From: Dyadobacter sp. CY312
GTDB lineage: Bacteria; Bacteroidota; Bacteroidia; Cytophagales; Spirosomataceae
Reading direction: 5' to 3'
Assembly: GCF_021390535.1 (NCBI RefSeq)
Contig: NZ_JAJUXG010000001.1
Location: 682,001 to 746,000 of the forward strand
DNA: 64,000 nucleotides
Part shown: in pieces, positions 36,291-46,800 of the stretch
How positions within the stretch are numbered: the stretch's first letter is position 1
Layout of the letters: every line of letters begins with the position of its first letter
Notes under the pieces: model-generated
What the model was told of the DNA's origin: nothing
What the model saw: only the letters and a program-made list of their open reading frames with translations
Database searches by the model: none
Program-made: the position numbers and the translations under genes

Positions 36291-38198
36291 TTATATGAGA
36301 TTACCTATTTTCTCATGCAATTTAACAGGCTGAAAAGGTTTGGACAACGTATCATTCATACCTGCGGCCAGAGCTTCTTCTACTTCCTCTGCCATTACCG
36401 TGGCTGAGAGAGACAAAATCGGAATTTCAAGCTTCATCTCTCTGCGAATGTATCTTGCCGTCTCAAACCCATCCATTACCGGCATCCTGGTGTCAAGAAT
36501 AATGAGATCAAAACCAGTCCCGCTAAGCGCGTCAATAGCCTCTTTTCCGTTCTCAACCATCTTCGCCTCTATTTCCCAGGTGTTCAGGTATTTTTTTAAT
36601 AACAAGGCATTCACCCTGTTGTCTTCCGCTACCAATATTTTTTTACCCGTAAAAGGTTTTAATTCATTGAATAGTGTTTGGACTCGGGCACCGGGTGCCT
36701 TTTTATCTTCTGTCAGCATCAATGTGAAATAGAACTGGCTGCCTTTTTGCAGTTGACTACTCACCTGAAGTTCGGCGTCCATTAACTTCACAAGCTTTTT
36801 AGATATTGTTAATCCCAACCCGGTTCCGCCGTAATGATGGGAAGTGTCTTCCGAAGCTTGTCCGTATTCCAAGAAGATATTGGCCATTCCTGCCTCCGAA
36901 ATTCCGATGCCTGTGTCGATGACAGAGAACTTAATCTGGTGCGCATTTCCTGTCTTACCTTCATGATCTATACGCAGTTCAACCGAGCCCGCCGGTGTAA
37001 ATTTAATCGCGTTCCCTACCAGGTTCATCAGTATCTGATTGAGTCTGAGACCATCCACCAGCAAACATTCAGGAACATTGGCATCTACATAACTGCTCAG
37101 GATGATTCCGCTTTCATCCGCCTTGAATTTCATCAGATCCATGATACCCTTACTGATTGTACGCAAGTCGGTAGCCTGCGCCACAACAGAGAACTTGCCT
37201 TCATCAATTTTTGATATATCCAGAATGTCGTTCAGAATATTCAATAAAGAAGCAGAAGACTGGGTAAGCATTTCCAGAAGATTTTTTTGGGATTCTTCCA
37301 GCGAAGTTGCTTCCAGCAAATTGGCAATACCAAGAATTCCATTCAGCGGGGTGCGTATCTCATGACTCATATTGGCAAGAAACGACTCCTTCGCCTTCCT
37401 CGCTTTATCGGCTACCGACTGCGCTTCCACCAATTGTCGCTCATGCGCCTTTCGCTTTTCAACGTCATGCAGATTGACAAAAAGAAGTCTGTTTTTATAC
37501 ATAATTCGTAATTCCAGCCATACAGGTTGACGAAGCAAGCCGTAGAACTGGTCTTCGGTCACAATCGTGCTGCCTTCGAGATACGATCGCGACACAAGGA
37601 TTTCTTTCAGTCCGGAAGCTAAAGGATCAACCAGCAGATCGAGCATGGAGCTGTTGATGATGCTGGAAGGAGAAATACCCAGAATGGTTTGTACCGACGG
37701 ATTAATAGAGAGTATGCGGCCCGTCTCCGGTTCAACCGTTGCGATAATGTCAGGGGAATTGGTAACAATGGTCGCGTAGTTTTCCAATAGCCTGTTTTTA
37801 GCTCGTATCTCACGCTGGCTTCTCGATAGACGTATGAGGGCATCTACCTTCGCATTCGTAATGTACGGATCCAAAGGTTTATACAGGTAATCGATCCCAC
37901 CCGATTGCAAACCCCTCACAGCATGCGTCGTTTCTTTTGAAATTGCTGTAACAAAAACAATCAGAATCTCCCTGGTCTTTGGGTTTGAAGCCAGCGTTTC
38001 TGCAAACTCAAATCCATCCATCCCCGGCATCTGAACATCCACAAGGGCAACCGCAATCTCATTATCCCAAACAATACGCAGCGCCTCATTGGTCGAAGTT
38101 GTTTCATAAATCGCAATGTCATCCCTGTTCAGAATGGCTTTCAAAGCCAGCAGATTTTCTTCACGGTCATCCAGAAGCAGTATCTTTGTTTTCTCCAT
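36291..38198 (-). CDS. Cytoplasmic hybrid histidine kinase (REC-PAS-HisKA-HATPase-REC)
   Basis: 635 residues without membrane segments. Order: a receiver (1-125, phospho-Asp about 54 in VDVQMPGMDG), a PAS domain (about 145-250, ATVEPETGRILSINPSVQTI), HisKA with phospho-His 279 (MSHEIRTPLNG), ATPase domain (NLVGNAIKFT, DTGIGIS, GGTGLGLTISKKL) and a final receiver (about 515-635, AEDNRVNALLLKKY, phospho-Asp about 568 in LDTRMPVMDG). The N-terminal receiver probably takes phosphate from the large membrane hybrid kinase encoded two genes upstream, with CheR between them, so this looks like the second stage of a phosphorelay. No DNA-binding output is present in the cluster. Confidence 0.94.
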   Translation of the reverse strand: MEKTKILLLDDREENLLALKAILNRDDIAIYETTSTNEALRIVWDNEIAVALVDVQMPGMDGFEFAETLASNPKTREILIVFVTAISKETTHAVRGLQSGGIDYLYKPLDPYITNAKVDALIRLSRSQREIRAKNRLLENYATIVTNSPDIIATVEPETGRILSINPSVQTILGISPSSIINSSMLDLLVDPLASGLKEILVSRSYLEGSTIVTEDQFYGLLRQPVWLELRIMYKNRLLFVNLHDVEKRKAHERQLVEAQSVADKARKAKESFLANMSHEIRTPLNGILGIANLLEATSLEESQKNLLEMLTQSSASLLNILNDILDISKIDEGKFSVVAQATDLRTISKGIMDLMKFKADESGIILSSYVDANVPECLLVDGLRLNQILMNLVGNAIKFTPAGSVELRIDHEGKTGNAHQIKFSVIDTGIGISEAGMANIFLEYGQASEDTSHHYGGTGLGLTISKKLVKLMDAELQVSSQLQKGSQFYFTLMLTEDKKAPGARVQTLFNELKPFTGKKILVAEDNRVNALLLKKYLNTWEIEAKMVENGKEAIDALSGTGFDLIILDTRMPVMDGFETARYIRREMKLEIPILSLSATVMAEEVEEALAAGMNDTLSKPFQPVKLHEKIGNLI

Positions 38199-38262
38199 AT
38201 GTTGAGTAAGAGTACTTCACTACCCTCATTTTTGAATCAATTAGTTGTGTTGCCCAGCAGAT

Positions 38263-39078
38263 TTATGATATCTTCTGATAGATATTCAAAGAACCGCTGA
38301 TCACTCTGAAACGATCTTCCAGACCTGAGTACCGCAACGTTTCGCGCTTTCCCAGGCATAAAAATCCGAGTGGTGCCAGACTGTTGTAAAGCAATTGAAA
38401 TACTTTTCTGCGTAGTTCCAACGTGAAATAAATCATCACGTTACGACACGTTATGAGCTGAAATTCATTAAAAACACCGTCGCCGGTAAGGTCATGGATC
38501 GAAAAAACGATATTTTTCCTTAATTCAGGATTCATCACTGCCTTGCCATAAGCAACATGGTAATAATCCGACAGCGACGTTTTCCCGCCCGCCAAAAGAT
38601 ATTTTTCTGAAAAGCCGCGCATGGCAGATCGTGAATAAACGCCATCTCTTGCCAGTGACAACACTTTTTGGCTCAGGTCAGTTGCGTATATGATGGTTCG
38701 CTTTCCCAGCTTTGCTTCATTGAGTAATATCGACAGTGAGAAGGCCTCCTCTCCCGAAGCACAACCCGCGACCCAGATCCGGAGATCTGTATAGGATTCC
38801 AGATAGCTGAAAACTTCCGAAACAAGCATTTCGAAAAAATCGGGGTCCCGAAACATCTCCGAATAATTTACGGTCAAATCCTGAATCAGATCATATACAA
38901 CCTTTCCACCCTGATCAATAGATGCAAAAAGCTCCTGCATAGTCATTGCATGTTTGGTAAGGTACAACTGAGTACGCCTTAGTAATGATGGACGTGTGTA
39001 ACCCGAGAAGTCGAACCCGGATTTTTCCCTTATGGTCGCAATCAGAATTTCCAGCGCTGAGTAATCAATAGTTACCAT
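38263..39078 (-). CDS. cheR: CheR-type methyltransferase
   Basis: 271 residues from the ATG at 39078 (MVTIDYSALEILIATIREKSG); the open frame to 39237 runs inside the kinase gene and is excluded. The N-terminal helical domain (LLRRTQLYLTKHAM) and the SAM-binding domain (VNYSEMFRDPDFF, IWVAGCASGEEAFSLSILL, ITCRNVMIYF) are typical of CheR, which methylates Glu residues of chemoreceptors using S-adenosylmethionine. It starts 5 bp after the stop of the large hybrid kinase, so it is translationally linked to it. No chemoreceptor or CheB gene is present, so the methyl acceptor may be a kinase or another signalling protein. Confidence 0.93.
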   Translation of the reverse strand: MVTIDYSALEILIATIREKSGFDFSGYTRPSLLRRTQLYLTKHAMTMQELFASIDQGGKVVYDLIQDLTVNYSEMFRDPDFFEMLVSEVFSYLESYTDLRIWVAGCASGEEAFSLSILLNEAKLGKRTIIYATDLSQKVLSLARDGVYSRSAMRGFSEKYLLAGGKTSLSDYYHVAYGKAVMNPELRKNIVFSIHDLTGDGVFNEFQLITCRNVMIYFTLELRRKVFQLLYNSLAPLGFLCLGKRETLRYSGLEDRFRVISGSLNIYQKIS

Positions 39079-39083
39079 AATTT

Positions 39084-42000
39084 TCAGGCAGAATGGAGCC
39101 ACACTTTTAGAAGTGAAAGCAGTTTGTCCACATCCACAGGTTTGGAAATATAATCGTTGGCACCGGCTTCCATACATTGTTCGCGGTCGCCACGCATGGC
39201 TTTGGCGGTAACGGCAATAATAGGCAAGCCGGACCACTGGCTTTGCTGACGAATGATTTTAGTGGCCTCAATCCCATCCATTTCCGGCATCATTACGTCC
39301 ATCAGCACCAGTTCTATATCATCCATTTCTTGTAATTTCTCAATAGCCTCCCTTCCGTTCGAAGCTATCACAACAGTAAAACCAGCCTCTTCCAGTACTA
39401 CACTCAGCGCGAAAATGTTACGCATGTCGTCATCTGCGAGCAAAACTTTTTTACCAAGAAAAACCCTTTCCGAGTGCACAACCGGATTGCTGAAACCTTG
39501 CTCAAATGCAGGAACTTCAAGGCTTTCAGGTTTGATTTTTTTCAAAAAGAGTTTAACCTCGTCCAACAAACGCTCGTTGGATTTTCTCGTTTTCATCACA
39601 ACCGGATGCGCGTATTTCATAATCCTTGTCAGATCAGTCTGCGAGAGATCTTCCGCGGTATTTACAACAACGGGAATGTTGGTATAGGCTGGAATTTTCT
39701 TAATCTCATCGAGAAAATCCAGGCCACTGCCGTCGGATAAGCGAACGTCCAGAATGATTCCATGCACCGTTTCGGTTGTAAGCACCTTCATCGCCTCGGC
39801 GGCAGAGAAAGCGTAGAGGACAAAAATGTTATTGTCTGTGAGAAAATCCCCCACGTACCTGCTCTGAAAAGCATCGTCTTCCACCAACAAAATTCTCTTT
39901 TTTTGAAGATCCTTCCCTTCCAGTTTTAGCAGCGTGAATATACCTTCGGCAGATTTCCTGTCGACAGGCTTTTGCATGAAGCCGATCGCACCTTCTGTAT
40001 TGAAACTACCGCCGTCTCCTGCCGAAACCATGTGTACCGGTATCAATTTCGTTTTAGGGTCTGATTTTAAATGATGCAGCAGATCTTCTCCTGAAATATC
40101 AGGAAGGTGCATGTCAAGAATAATTGCGGTGGGTTTAAAAGTGGACACGAGTTCCAAACCTTTTTGACCCGTCTCAGCCGTCAATGTAGCGAATCCGCTG
40201 TTTCTGGCACGATTTGCCATGTCAGAAGCAAAAAATGGATCATCTTCAATGAGCAGCAAACGGTGTTCTGTGTCACCGTAATGGCTTATAGTCTGAACTT
40301 CTTCGGGGAGGCCCTCCGATGGAGTATATCCATTTTCAACACTTGTAATTTCCTTATAAACAGGAAGTTTTAAAGTAAAAATGGATCCCTTATTGGGTTC
40401 GCTTTTCAAAGTAATGGTTCCTTCAAACAGCTTGGTAAGTTCTTTGGTGATAGACAAGCCCAGTCCTGTTCCGCCATACTTTCTGCTGGTAGAGCCATCC
40501 GCCTGTTGGAATGCTTCGAAAATAGCCTGTTGTTTGTCAGCCGGGATCCCAATTCCGGTATCTGCGACGGCGAAGTACCAGTAGCCCTCCTGCTGGGAAA
40601 TATGCAGTGAAACTTCCCCAGGTGCGGAGGTGAATTTGATGGCATTTGATAACAGATTTCGCAAGATCTGTAAAAGCCTTACCTGATCCACGTAAATTTC
40701 CGGATCCACCGACGGATCCTTAATCAGATCCAGGACTAGTCCCTTATTTTCGGATACTTTCTGGAAGGTGTTTCTGATTTCTACAAGCAGAAGATCAACA
40801 TTTACAGGCTCAAAATGGAGATCAATCTTTCCGGATTCTACTTTCGCAAGATCGAGGATGTCGTTGATTAACGTTAACAAATCACTTCCTGAATTATGAA
40901 TCACTGAGGCGTATCGCTGTTCCTCCTCGCTAAGGCGATGCGCTTTATTTTCCTGTAAAATGCGGGAAAGGATCAGTATGCTATTTAATGGAGTCCGAAG
41001 TTCATGGCTCATATTTGCCAGAAATTCGCTTTTGAATTTCCCGCTTTTTTCCAGTTCATCGGCCTTGTTCTGAATCTGATTCCGGGCTTCCACGAGAGTA
41101 CTTTTTTGCTCTTCAAGCATAAAGGCCTTCTCTTCCAGTTCGGTATTTATTTGTCTCAGTTCTTCCTGCTGCACCCGAAGTTCTTCCTCCGAGACCTGCA
41201 ACAATGATGTATGTCGGGTCAGCTGCTCGTTGGTTGTACTCAGTTCTTCCTGCTGCGTTTCCAGCTCCTCGGCCTGCCTTTGCGTTTTCTCGAGTAATTC
41301 GAGCATCATTTCTCTTGCCTTTGCGGCCACGATTGCTACCGCAATATTTTCGGATATTGTACTTAGAAGTGACTTCACACTTGTCGACGGCTCCTGTAAA
41401 AACGCCAGTTCGATCAAGGCAATTACCTCATTTTCAAATACAAGTGATTTTATAAACACTTTACCAGGCTCACCTTTTCCTGCGCCGGTAACTACCTGCA
41501 AATATCCTGGTGCTACATCCAGCTCCCGGAGATCTGTTTTATTGAGAATGATCTCACCTAAAATTCCCTGACCAGGGTTTACTATTGCCGGCACCAGAGC
41601 GGGGTTTTCCACACCATGTGTAACTTCCAGCTCGAACTGATTTCCGGAGGCCGATTTTACATACATCACTGCAATAACAGCATTGGTAAGTTCCGCCAAT
41701 TTAGCAGCCAGGCTCACCAAAAGTCCGGACATGGTGGGCTGACCACGAATAGCCACGCTTGTTTCTACTGCCGCACTCAGAACCCAGTTCTTCTCCCGAT
41801 CTTCGATTGCTATTTTTTCAAGCCGGGCATTTAGATTATTGGTTTGTGTTTCCGATAAAATCTGGGCGTTGTAAGTTTGGCGGATGAAATAGAACATTAC
41901 AAAAATCACGAGCATAAAAACGGCAGTCCCCAAAACAATGAACATTTTCGCATTGGAAGCACTTTTTAATGCCTGCTGTTCCCGCTCTATCAGAAGAACA

Positions 42001-42494
42001 CGTTCTGTGTTTTCAATTCTGTTGAATTGAAAGTCTATTTTCGTGGTCAGCATTTTTCCCTGCAGGATAAATAACCTGAGCGAATCCTGATCCAGATTTT
42101 TATTTGTGATCATATCCAGCTGGCTGTTCATGATATCCAGCTTGTTGTTGAGCAGCATACTCAGCGAATCCAGGCGAACCGTTTGTTCCGGATTGTTACT
42201 TACGAGCTGGCGGAGTTGGTCCACTTCGCTCCAGATATTCTCTGTTACCTGCTGATAAGAATTTTCGAATGAGTTGCTTCTGGTTAGCGCCAAACCACGT
42301 ATATTAGACTCAGCAGTGAGCAGCGAATTTTTGACCGAGGCTGATGTATTCATTACCTCCCTTGTGTGGTTTACCAGCTCAGCATTTTTTTGTTGAAGGA
42401 CCAGCGAGTTGTAGGAAGTTAGTCCTACGATGATCACCAAGACAATGGAGAAGGCAATACCTGTTAGTACCTGCTGCTGAAAAGAAAAACGCAT
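39084..42494 (-). CDS. Membrane hybrid histidine kinase (CHASE3-GAF-HisKA-HATPase-REC-REC-REC)
   Basis: 1136 residues. TM1 (about 10-30), an extracytoplasmic helical CHASE3-type sensor (about 35-180), TM2 (about 187-207), a GAF domain (about 235-385), a long coiled coil rich in Glu/Gln (about 385-490), HisKA with phospho-His 497 (MSHELRTPLNS), ATPase domain (NLLSNAIKFT, DTGIGIPADK, GGTGLGLSITKEL), then three receivers with acceptor Asp near 792 (LDMHLPDISG), 913 (LDVRLSDGSG) and 1065 (MDVMMPEMDG). It leads a minus-strand unit with CheR (5-bp gap) and the REC-PAS hybrid kinase. The architecture is common in Bacteroidota for environmental stress sensing; the signal is unknown. Confidence 0.94.
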   Translation of the reverse strand: MRFSFQQQVLTGIAFSIVLVIIVGLTSYNSLVLQQKNAELVNHTREVMNTSASVKNSLLTAESNIRGLALTRSNSFENSYQQVTENIWSEVDQLRQLVSNNPEQTVRLDSLSMLLNNKLDIMNSQLDMITNKNLDQDSLRLFILQGKMLTTKIDFQFNRIENTERVLLIEREQQALKSASNAKMFIVLGTAVFMLVIFVMFYFIRQTYNAQILSETQTNNLNARLEKIAIEDREKNWVLSAAVETSVAIRGQPTMSGLLVSLAAKLAELTNAVIAVMYVKSASGNQFELEVTHGVENPALVPAIVNPGQGILGEIILNKTDLRELDVAPGYLQVVTGAGKGEPGKVFIKSLVFENEVIALIELAFLQEPSTSVKSLLSTISENIAVAIVAAKAREMMLELLEKTQRQAEELETQQEELSTTNEQLTRHTSLLQVSEEELRVQQEELRQINTELEEKAFMLEEQKSTLVEARNQIQNKADELEKSGKFKSEFLANMSHELRTPLNSILILSRILQENKAHRLSEEEQRYASVIHNSGSDLLTLINDILDLAKVESGKIDLHFEPVNVDLLLVEIRNTFQKVSENKGLVLDLIKDPSVDPEIYVDQVRLLQILRNLLSNAIKFTSAPGEVSLHISQQEGYWYFAVADTGIGIPADKQQAIFEAFQQADGSTSRKYGGTGLGLSITKELTKLFEGTITLKSEPNKGSIFTLKLPVYKEITSVENGYTPSEGLPEEVQTISHYGDTEHRLLLIEDDPFFASDMANRARNSGFATLTAETGQKGLELVSTFKPTAIILDMHLPDISGEDLLHHLKSDPKTKLIPVHMVSAGDGGSFNTEGAIGFMQKPVDRKSAEGIFTLLKLEGKDLQKKRILLVEDDAFQSRYVGDFLTDNNIFVLYAFSAAEAMKVLTTETVHGIILDVRLSDGSGLDFLDEIKKIPAYTNIPVVVNTAEDLSQTDLTRIMKYAHPVVMKTRKSNERLLDEVKLFLKKIKPESLEVPAFEQGFSNPVVHSERVFLGKKVLLADDDMRNIFALSVVLEEAGFTVVIASNGREAIEKLQEMDDIELVLMDVMMPEMDGIEATKIIRQQSQWSGLPIIAVTAKAMRGDREQCMEAGANDYISKPVDVDKLLSLLKVWLHSA

Positions 42495-42735
42495 AGATGC
42501 TTAAATATCGTTGAGTACGACGCTGACGGTCTGAATTTTCCCCGAAGATCACTAAAAATGAGCACTAAACGTAGAATTACATACCGGATTTAGAAAATTT
42601 TGTCTACAAATTTGTCAAACCAGTTAGTTAGTAATTCGATATAACTTTTTTATATAATTTTAACATTAGAATATAGGAGTTTTTGAAAATAGGTGCCGCA
42701 ATAAAAGTATAATCATATGTTGTCATTAGATTCTC

Positions 42736-43323
42736 ATGAAAAGTAATATTGAAGAAACATACCTGGCTGAAACAATCAAACTATTCAGGTATTATAAATT
42801 GTTGGCAGAAAAAGCCATGAATCAACTGGAAAAAGAACAAATCTTCTATTCTGCTGATGCCGATAAAATAAATAGCATTGCCGTTATTATCAATCACCTG
42901 CACGGGAACATGATCTCACGATTTACAGATTTCCTGACCGCTGACGGGGAAAAACCATGGCGGAACAGAGATGCTGAATTTCTGCAACCTGAACAGGATT
43001 TTGAAGATATAATGAGAAAATGGGAAGCGGGTTGGGAATGTCTTTTTGATGCATTAAAAACATTGCTGCCGCACCAGCTTGGAGACGTCATTTACATACG
43101 TAATGAAGGGCATACCGTACTGGAAGCCATTCAGCGGCAGTTGGCTCACTACTCCATGCATGTGGGCCAGATCGTTTTTTATTCCAAACAACTAAAAGAA
43201 GGTGAATGGAATAGCCTCTCCATCCCACCAGGAAAATCAGGAGATTATAACAAAGAAAAATTTGAACTTGAAAAACAGGTGAAGAATTTCACGGAAGAAG
43301 AGATGAAGCGACTGGGAAAGTGA
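42736..43323 (+). CDS. DinB-like protein (DUF1572)
   Basis: 195 residues forming a four-helix bundle of the DinB/YfiT type. Metal-binding His are expected in IINHLHGNM and in QLAHYSMHVGQIVFYSK, both present. Family members are metal-dependent, often thiol transferases or S-transferase-like enzymes, and DUF1572 proteins have no defined reaction. It is a single gene, divergent from the large kinase (240-bp gap) and convergent with the GNAT gene, with 11 bp between their stops. Confidence 0.85.
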   Translation: MKSNIEETYLAETIKLFRYYKLLAEKAMNQLEKEQIFYSADADKINSIAVIINHLHGNMISRFTDFLTADGEKPWRNRDAEFLQPEQDFEDIMRKWEAGWECLFDALKTLLPHQLGDVIYIRNEGHTVLEAIQRQLAHYSMHVGQIVFYSKQLKEGEWNSLSIPPGKSGDYNKEKFELEKQVKNFTEEEMKRLGK

Positions 43324-43334
43324 TGGGCAGGCAT

Positions 43335-43820
43335 TTAATCTAATTCTTTCAACATCCATATTTCACAAGAGTGATGTCCGCTGCTTCCCATGGGTTCGGC
43401 CAGTTGCTCAAATCCCAGATGGACGTACGTTTGAACAGCCTTTCCAAGCTCCGCCATGGTTTCCAGGTAAATTCTGGAATACCCATTTTCAAGGGCTGTT
43501 TCGATACATTTTAAGATCAGTGTTTTCCCGAGTCCTAATCCTCTTGCCTCGGGTTTCAAATACATTTTTACCAGCTCAACCGTATTGGCCGGCAATCCTT
43601 CTGTGGGAAATATGCCTGCACCTCCCGCAAGTTCCCCGTCAAGCAGCGCTACATAATAAACGCTTTTGTCTGCCTGGAAAAGTTCGCTCAGCCGATCCGT
43701 GCTTTCATCATAGTAGACTGTCCCTGGTTTGTCAGCCTTAAATTCTTTAAGCGTTTTTCTGATAATGCCAGCTAGTTTCTCATTATCACGTTCCTGTATT
43801 TTTCTTATTTCAATTTCCAT
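43335..43820 (-). CDS. GNAT-family N-acetyltransferase
   Basis: 161 residues from the ATG at 43820 (MEIEIRKIQERD). The acetyl-CoA-binding motif A is MYLKPEARGLGLGKTLILKCIE (R/Q-x-x-G-x-G/A type), preceded by strand VYYVALLDGELAGGAGIFP. GNAT proteins acetylate amines from antibiotics to ribosomal proteins; substrate here is unknown. It lies 20 bp after the UvrD-type helicase gene ends upstream on the same strand, so it is probably co-transcribed with it without a functional link being evident. Confidence 0.88.
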   Translation of the reverse strand: MEIEIRKIQERDNEKLAGIIRKTLKEFKADKPGTVYYDESTDRLSELFQADKSVYYVALLDGELAGGAGIFPTEGLPANTVELVKMYLKPEARGLGLGKTLILKCIETALENGYSRIYLETMAELGKAVQTYVHLGFEQLAEPMGSSGHHSCEIWMLKELD

Positions 43821-43840
43821 AAATAGCACTCATCAGCATT

Positions 43841-46800
43841 TTATATCCATTCAACCATTTCATTTTCAAGTGTAATCATCACGCCCCTGGACTCTTTCCC
43901 TATATTTTTGTAGGCCTGAACCAGTTTTCGTAAATGTCTCCTGTTTTCATCGCTTCCATTTCCTCCTACAAACGACATAAATACGTAATTGCCATCGGCA
44001 AGCTGCACCATTCTGTCGATGTGCAACAGTTTACCGCCAGGTATCAGCAAATCTTTGTTGATTTTTAACGCGTTACTATCATCATATAGCTCTTTCAACG
44101 AAGGATTTTCCAGTAAATATTTTACCTGTTCCCGTATGGCTCCCGCCTCATTTCTTGTAAAAATCCCCTCTGCCATCAGGCTTGTGATCGTTTCGGGCAA
44201 GTCGGAAAAGCTCCTGAGCCTGGTAAGCAGATATCTCACTTTTTGCAGACGGTCATATTTAGGTTCAAAAGTCTCTATATCGAATATACGGTCGGCCATT
44301 CTGCGAAGTCTGAGCGTATTGGTTCGATCATTGCTCAGAATATCTTTCATAATAAAGGGCACAAAATCGCTCCTCACATGAGCATGACGACAGCCTTCCG
44401 TTCCTTCATACAGCACATAAGAATCCTTCGATTCTTCCCAACCTGGCACAAATTCGGGCTGGCTCAAATAATCGTGCAGCCACATACCTACGTTTGGAGC
44501 ACTTTGCCAGTTTTTTTCTTTTTTAGCAAGAATATACAACCGCTGAATAGGTCTTGTGAAGGCCACATACAGCAAATTCATTGTTTCAACCAGTTTCCTT
44601 GTTTTTTCATTGACATACTGCTCAGCGATGACCGTATTTTCCAGCTCCTTCTGGACTGAAACCATCGAGCTCCGCAATTTGCCAGTTAAACCCGTTCTGT
44701 CTGGTGCCCCCGGCAGGAAAAGCTCCTCATAATCAACCTCGTCTAAATCTACCCACAAGCGATCCAGACTGGCGTTGGGTGTAAACTTCCAGTTTGCATA
44801 GGGCACTATTACCACAGGATATTCAAGTCCTTTTGATTTGTGAATCGTAGTGATTCTGAGCGCGTCCGTATCGGCCGGAATGGTAATTGAAAGTTTAGTT
44901 CGTGCCGTATCCCAATAAGCAAGGAAATCGCCGAGATGATTGGTTCGCCGCGTACCAAATTCCTGCACCACGTCCAGAAAGCGAAATAGATATTCCTTGT
45001 CTGTTTGGGCTTCAAATAATCCGAAAGTTTGGATCAGTTTCTCACTCAGCTCGAAAACAGACAATTGCCGCATACGGAATGCCGTAAGAGAAATCCCCCA
45101 TCTTGAAAAATATTCCAGAAAACTATCTAATCCGGGCTCACTGCACACCTTTCGAATCGCTTCATATTCCGTCGGTCCGGGATTCTGTTTTCGTATGACG
45201 TGATGAAACAGATATGCTGTTTCGTAGCGGGCAAGTTTATGATCAGAAGTTTGTAAAACCTTCATAAAAGATATTACAAAGTGGATTGACCTGGAATAGG
45301 CAAGCAAAAGTGCATCGTCGGAAATGAGCGGGAAACCAGCCTCTTTCAGCACATTGGCAATGGCTGTCGCCTCCGATTTTCTCCGGCACAGTATCGCAAC
45401 ATCCCGCCAGTTATATCCTGTGGAGCGCAGTTCTTCTACCAGTTCCAAAGTTCGTTTGACAATAGCGTCATGTGTGTTACCCGAGGCTTCATCGGTATTG
45501 TCGTTCATTTCTAAAAACTCCATTTGCACATGCCCGCCTTCTGAAACTCCGTCGGGTATCTGTTGCTGAAAATTTTCGTCATAGACATCTCCTGCCAACG
45601 GATATTCCGGAGTGAGCAGATTGGCAACAAAGGAGAAGAAACGGTTATTAAAATCTGTTATTTCTCTGAAACTTCTGCGGTTTGTACGCAGGTGGTCAAC
45701 CTTCAGATAATTGTCCAGGCTCCAAAGCCGCTCCTGATTGAAATCACTTTCACCCAATACCGAAGTGAGCAGCATTACCTGATCCTGCGCCAGGTGTAGC
45801 AGAAGGTCCATATCCCCGCCACGGAAACGGTAAATGGATTGTTTGGCGTCACCAACGATCAGATTAAAATAACCGTCGGCCAGGGCATTTTCAATGAGCG
45901 GTAATAAATTTGCAAATTGCAGCTTGGATGTATCCTGAAACTCATCCACCAATATATGATTGTATTTTTCTCCCAGCCTTTCAAAAATGAAGGGAACCGG
46001 CTCCTGTGATACAATTTCAAGGATTTTCTTATTAAAATCGGAAATATGAACCTGATTGTTCTGTTTCAGCAGCGCATCGAACTCTTTACGTACCTCACCT
46101 AACAGCGATAGATTATATATATGACGTTCGAGAAGGTTGTAAAGTGTGATTTTTCCTCCTTCTGCCTGTCGAATGTTCTCAATCTGATGAAAGCAGTTTT
46201 CGAGATCCGGCCGAATCTCTTCAATTTTTTCACGTGTAATTCCAGGTGTTTTGGCACCATACCAGGTTTCCTCACCTATTGTTTTGTAAGCATAAGAATT
46301 AGGTTCTGCCCAGAGTTTCTTGCCCTCTGACCGGTCCTTGAAGAAACCATAAATGCCACGCCCGCCCTGGTAAAAATCCTTATCTACCAAAAAGCCTTCC
46401 TGTATGAGATCAAATCCTCTTTTCGCCAGATCCGTAACTTTGGTCTCTCTCTCTTTAACAAACCGCTTCATTTGATTCCGGATCGTGATCCAGTCTTCCA
46501 TCCGAAGGCCAGCCACTCGCTGCATCTGAAGATAGCTTTGTTCGCTTAGCAAAGTACCCGAAGTCTCACGTATTTTGACCGGCAAGGCACCCCAGCTTTT
46601 CCCATCTTCCGCATTTTCACGATAGTATTTTTCAACAATATCTGTCAATACTTCCTCACCTTCCTGGCCTATTCTGGCCAGCAGCCGGTCCACCGCATCA
46701 TTCAACAAATCGCCATCCAGTTGTGTTTCAAATACAAAAGGAATCCCGAGTTCGTCGGTGAAACTGCTGATCAGCCGCTGAGTGAATTTGTCGATCGTCA

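Noticed and set aside
39079..39237. N-terminal extension of the CheR frame
   Set aside because: It lies within the kinase gene and lacks CheR residues; the ATG at 39078, 5 bp after the kinase stop, is preferred.
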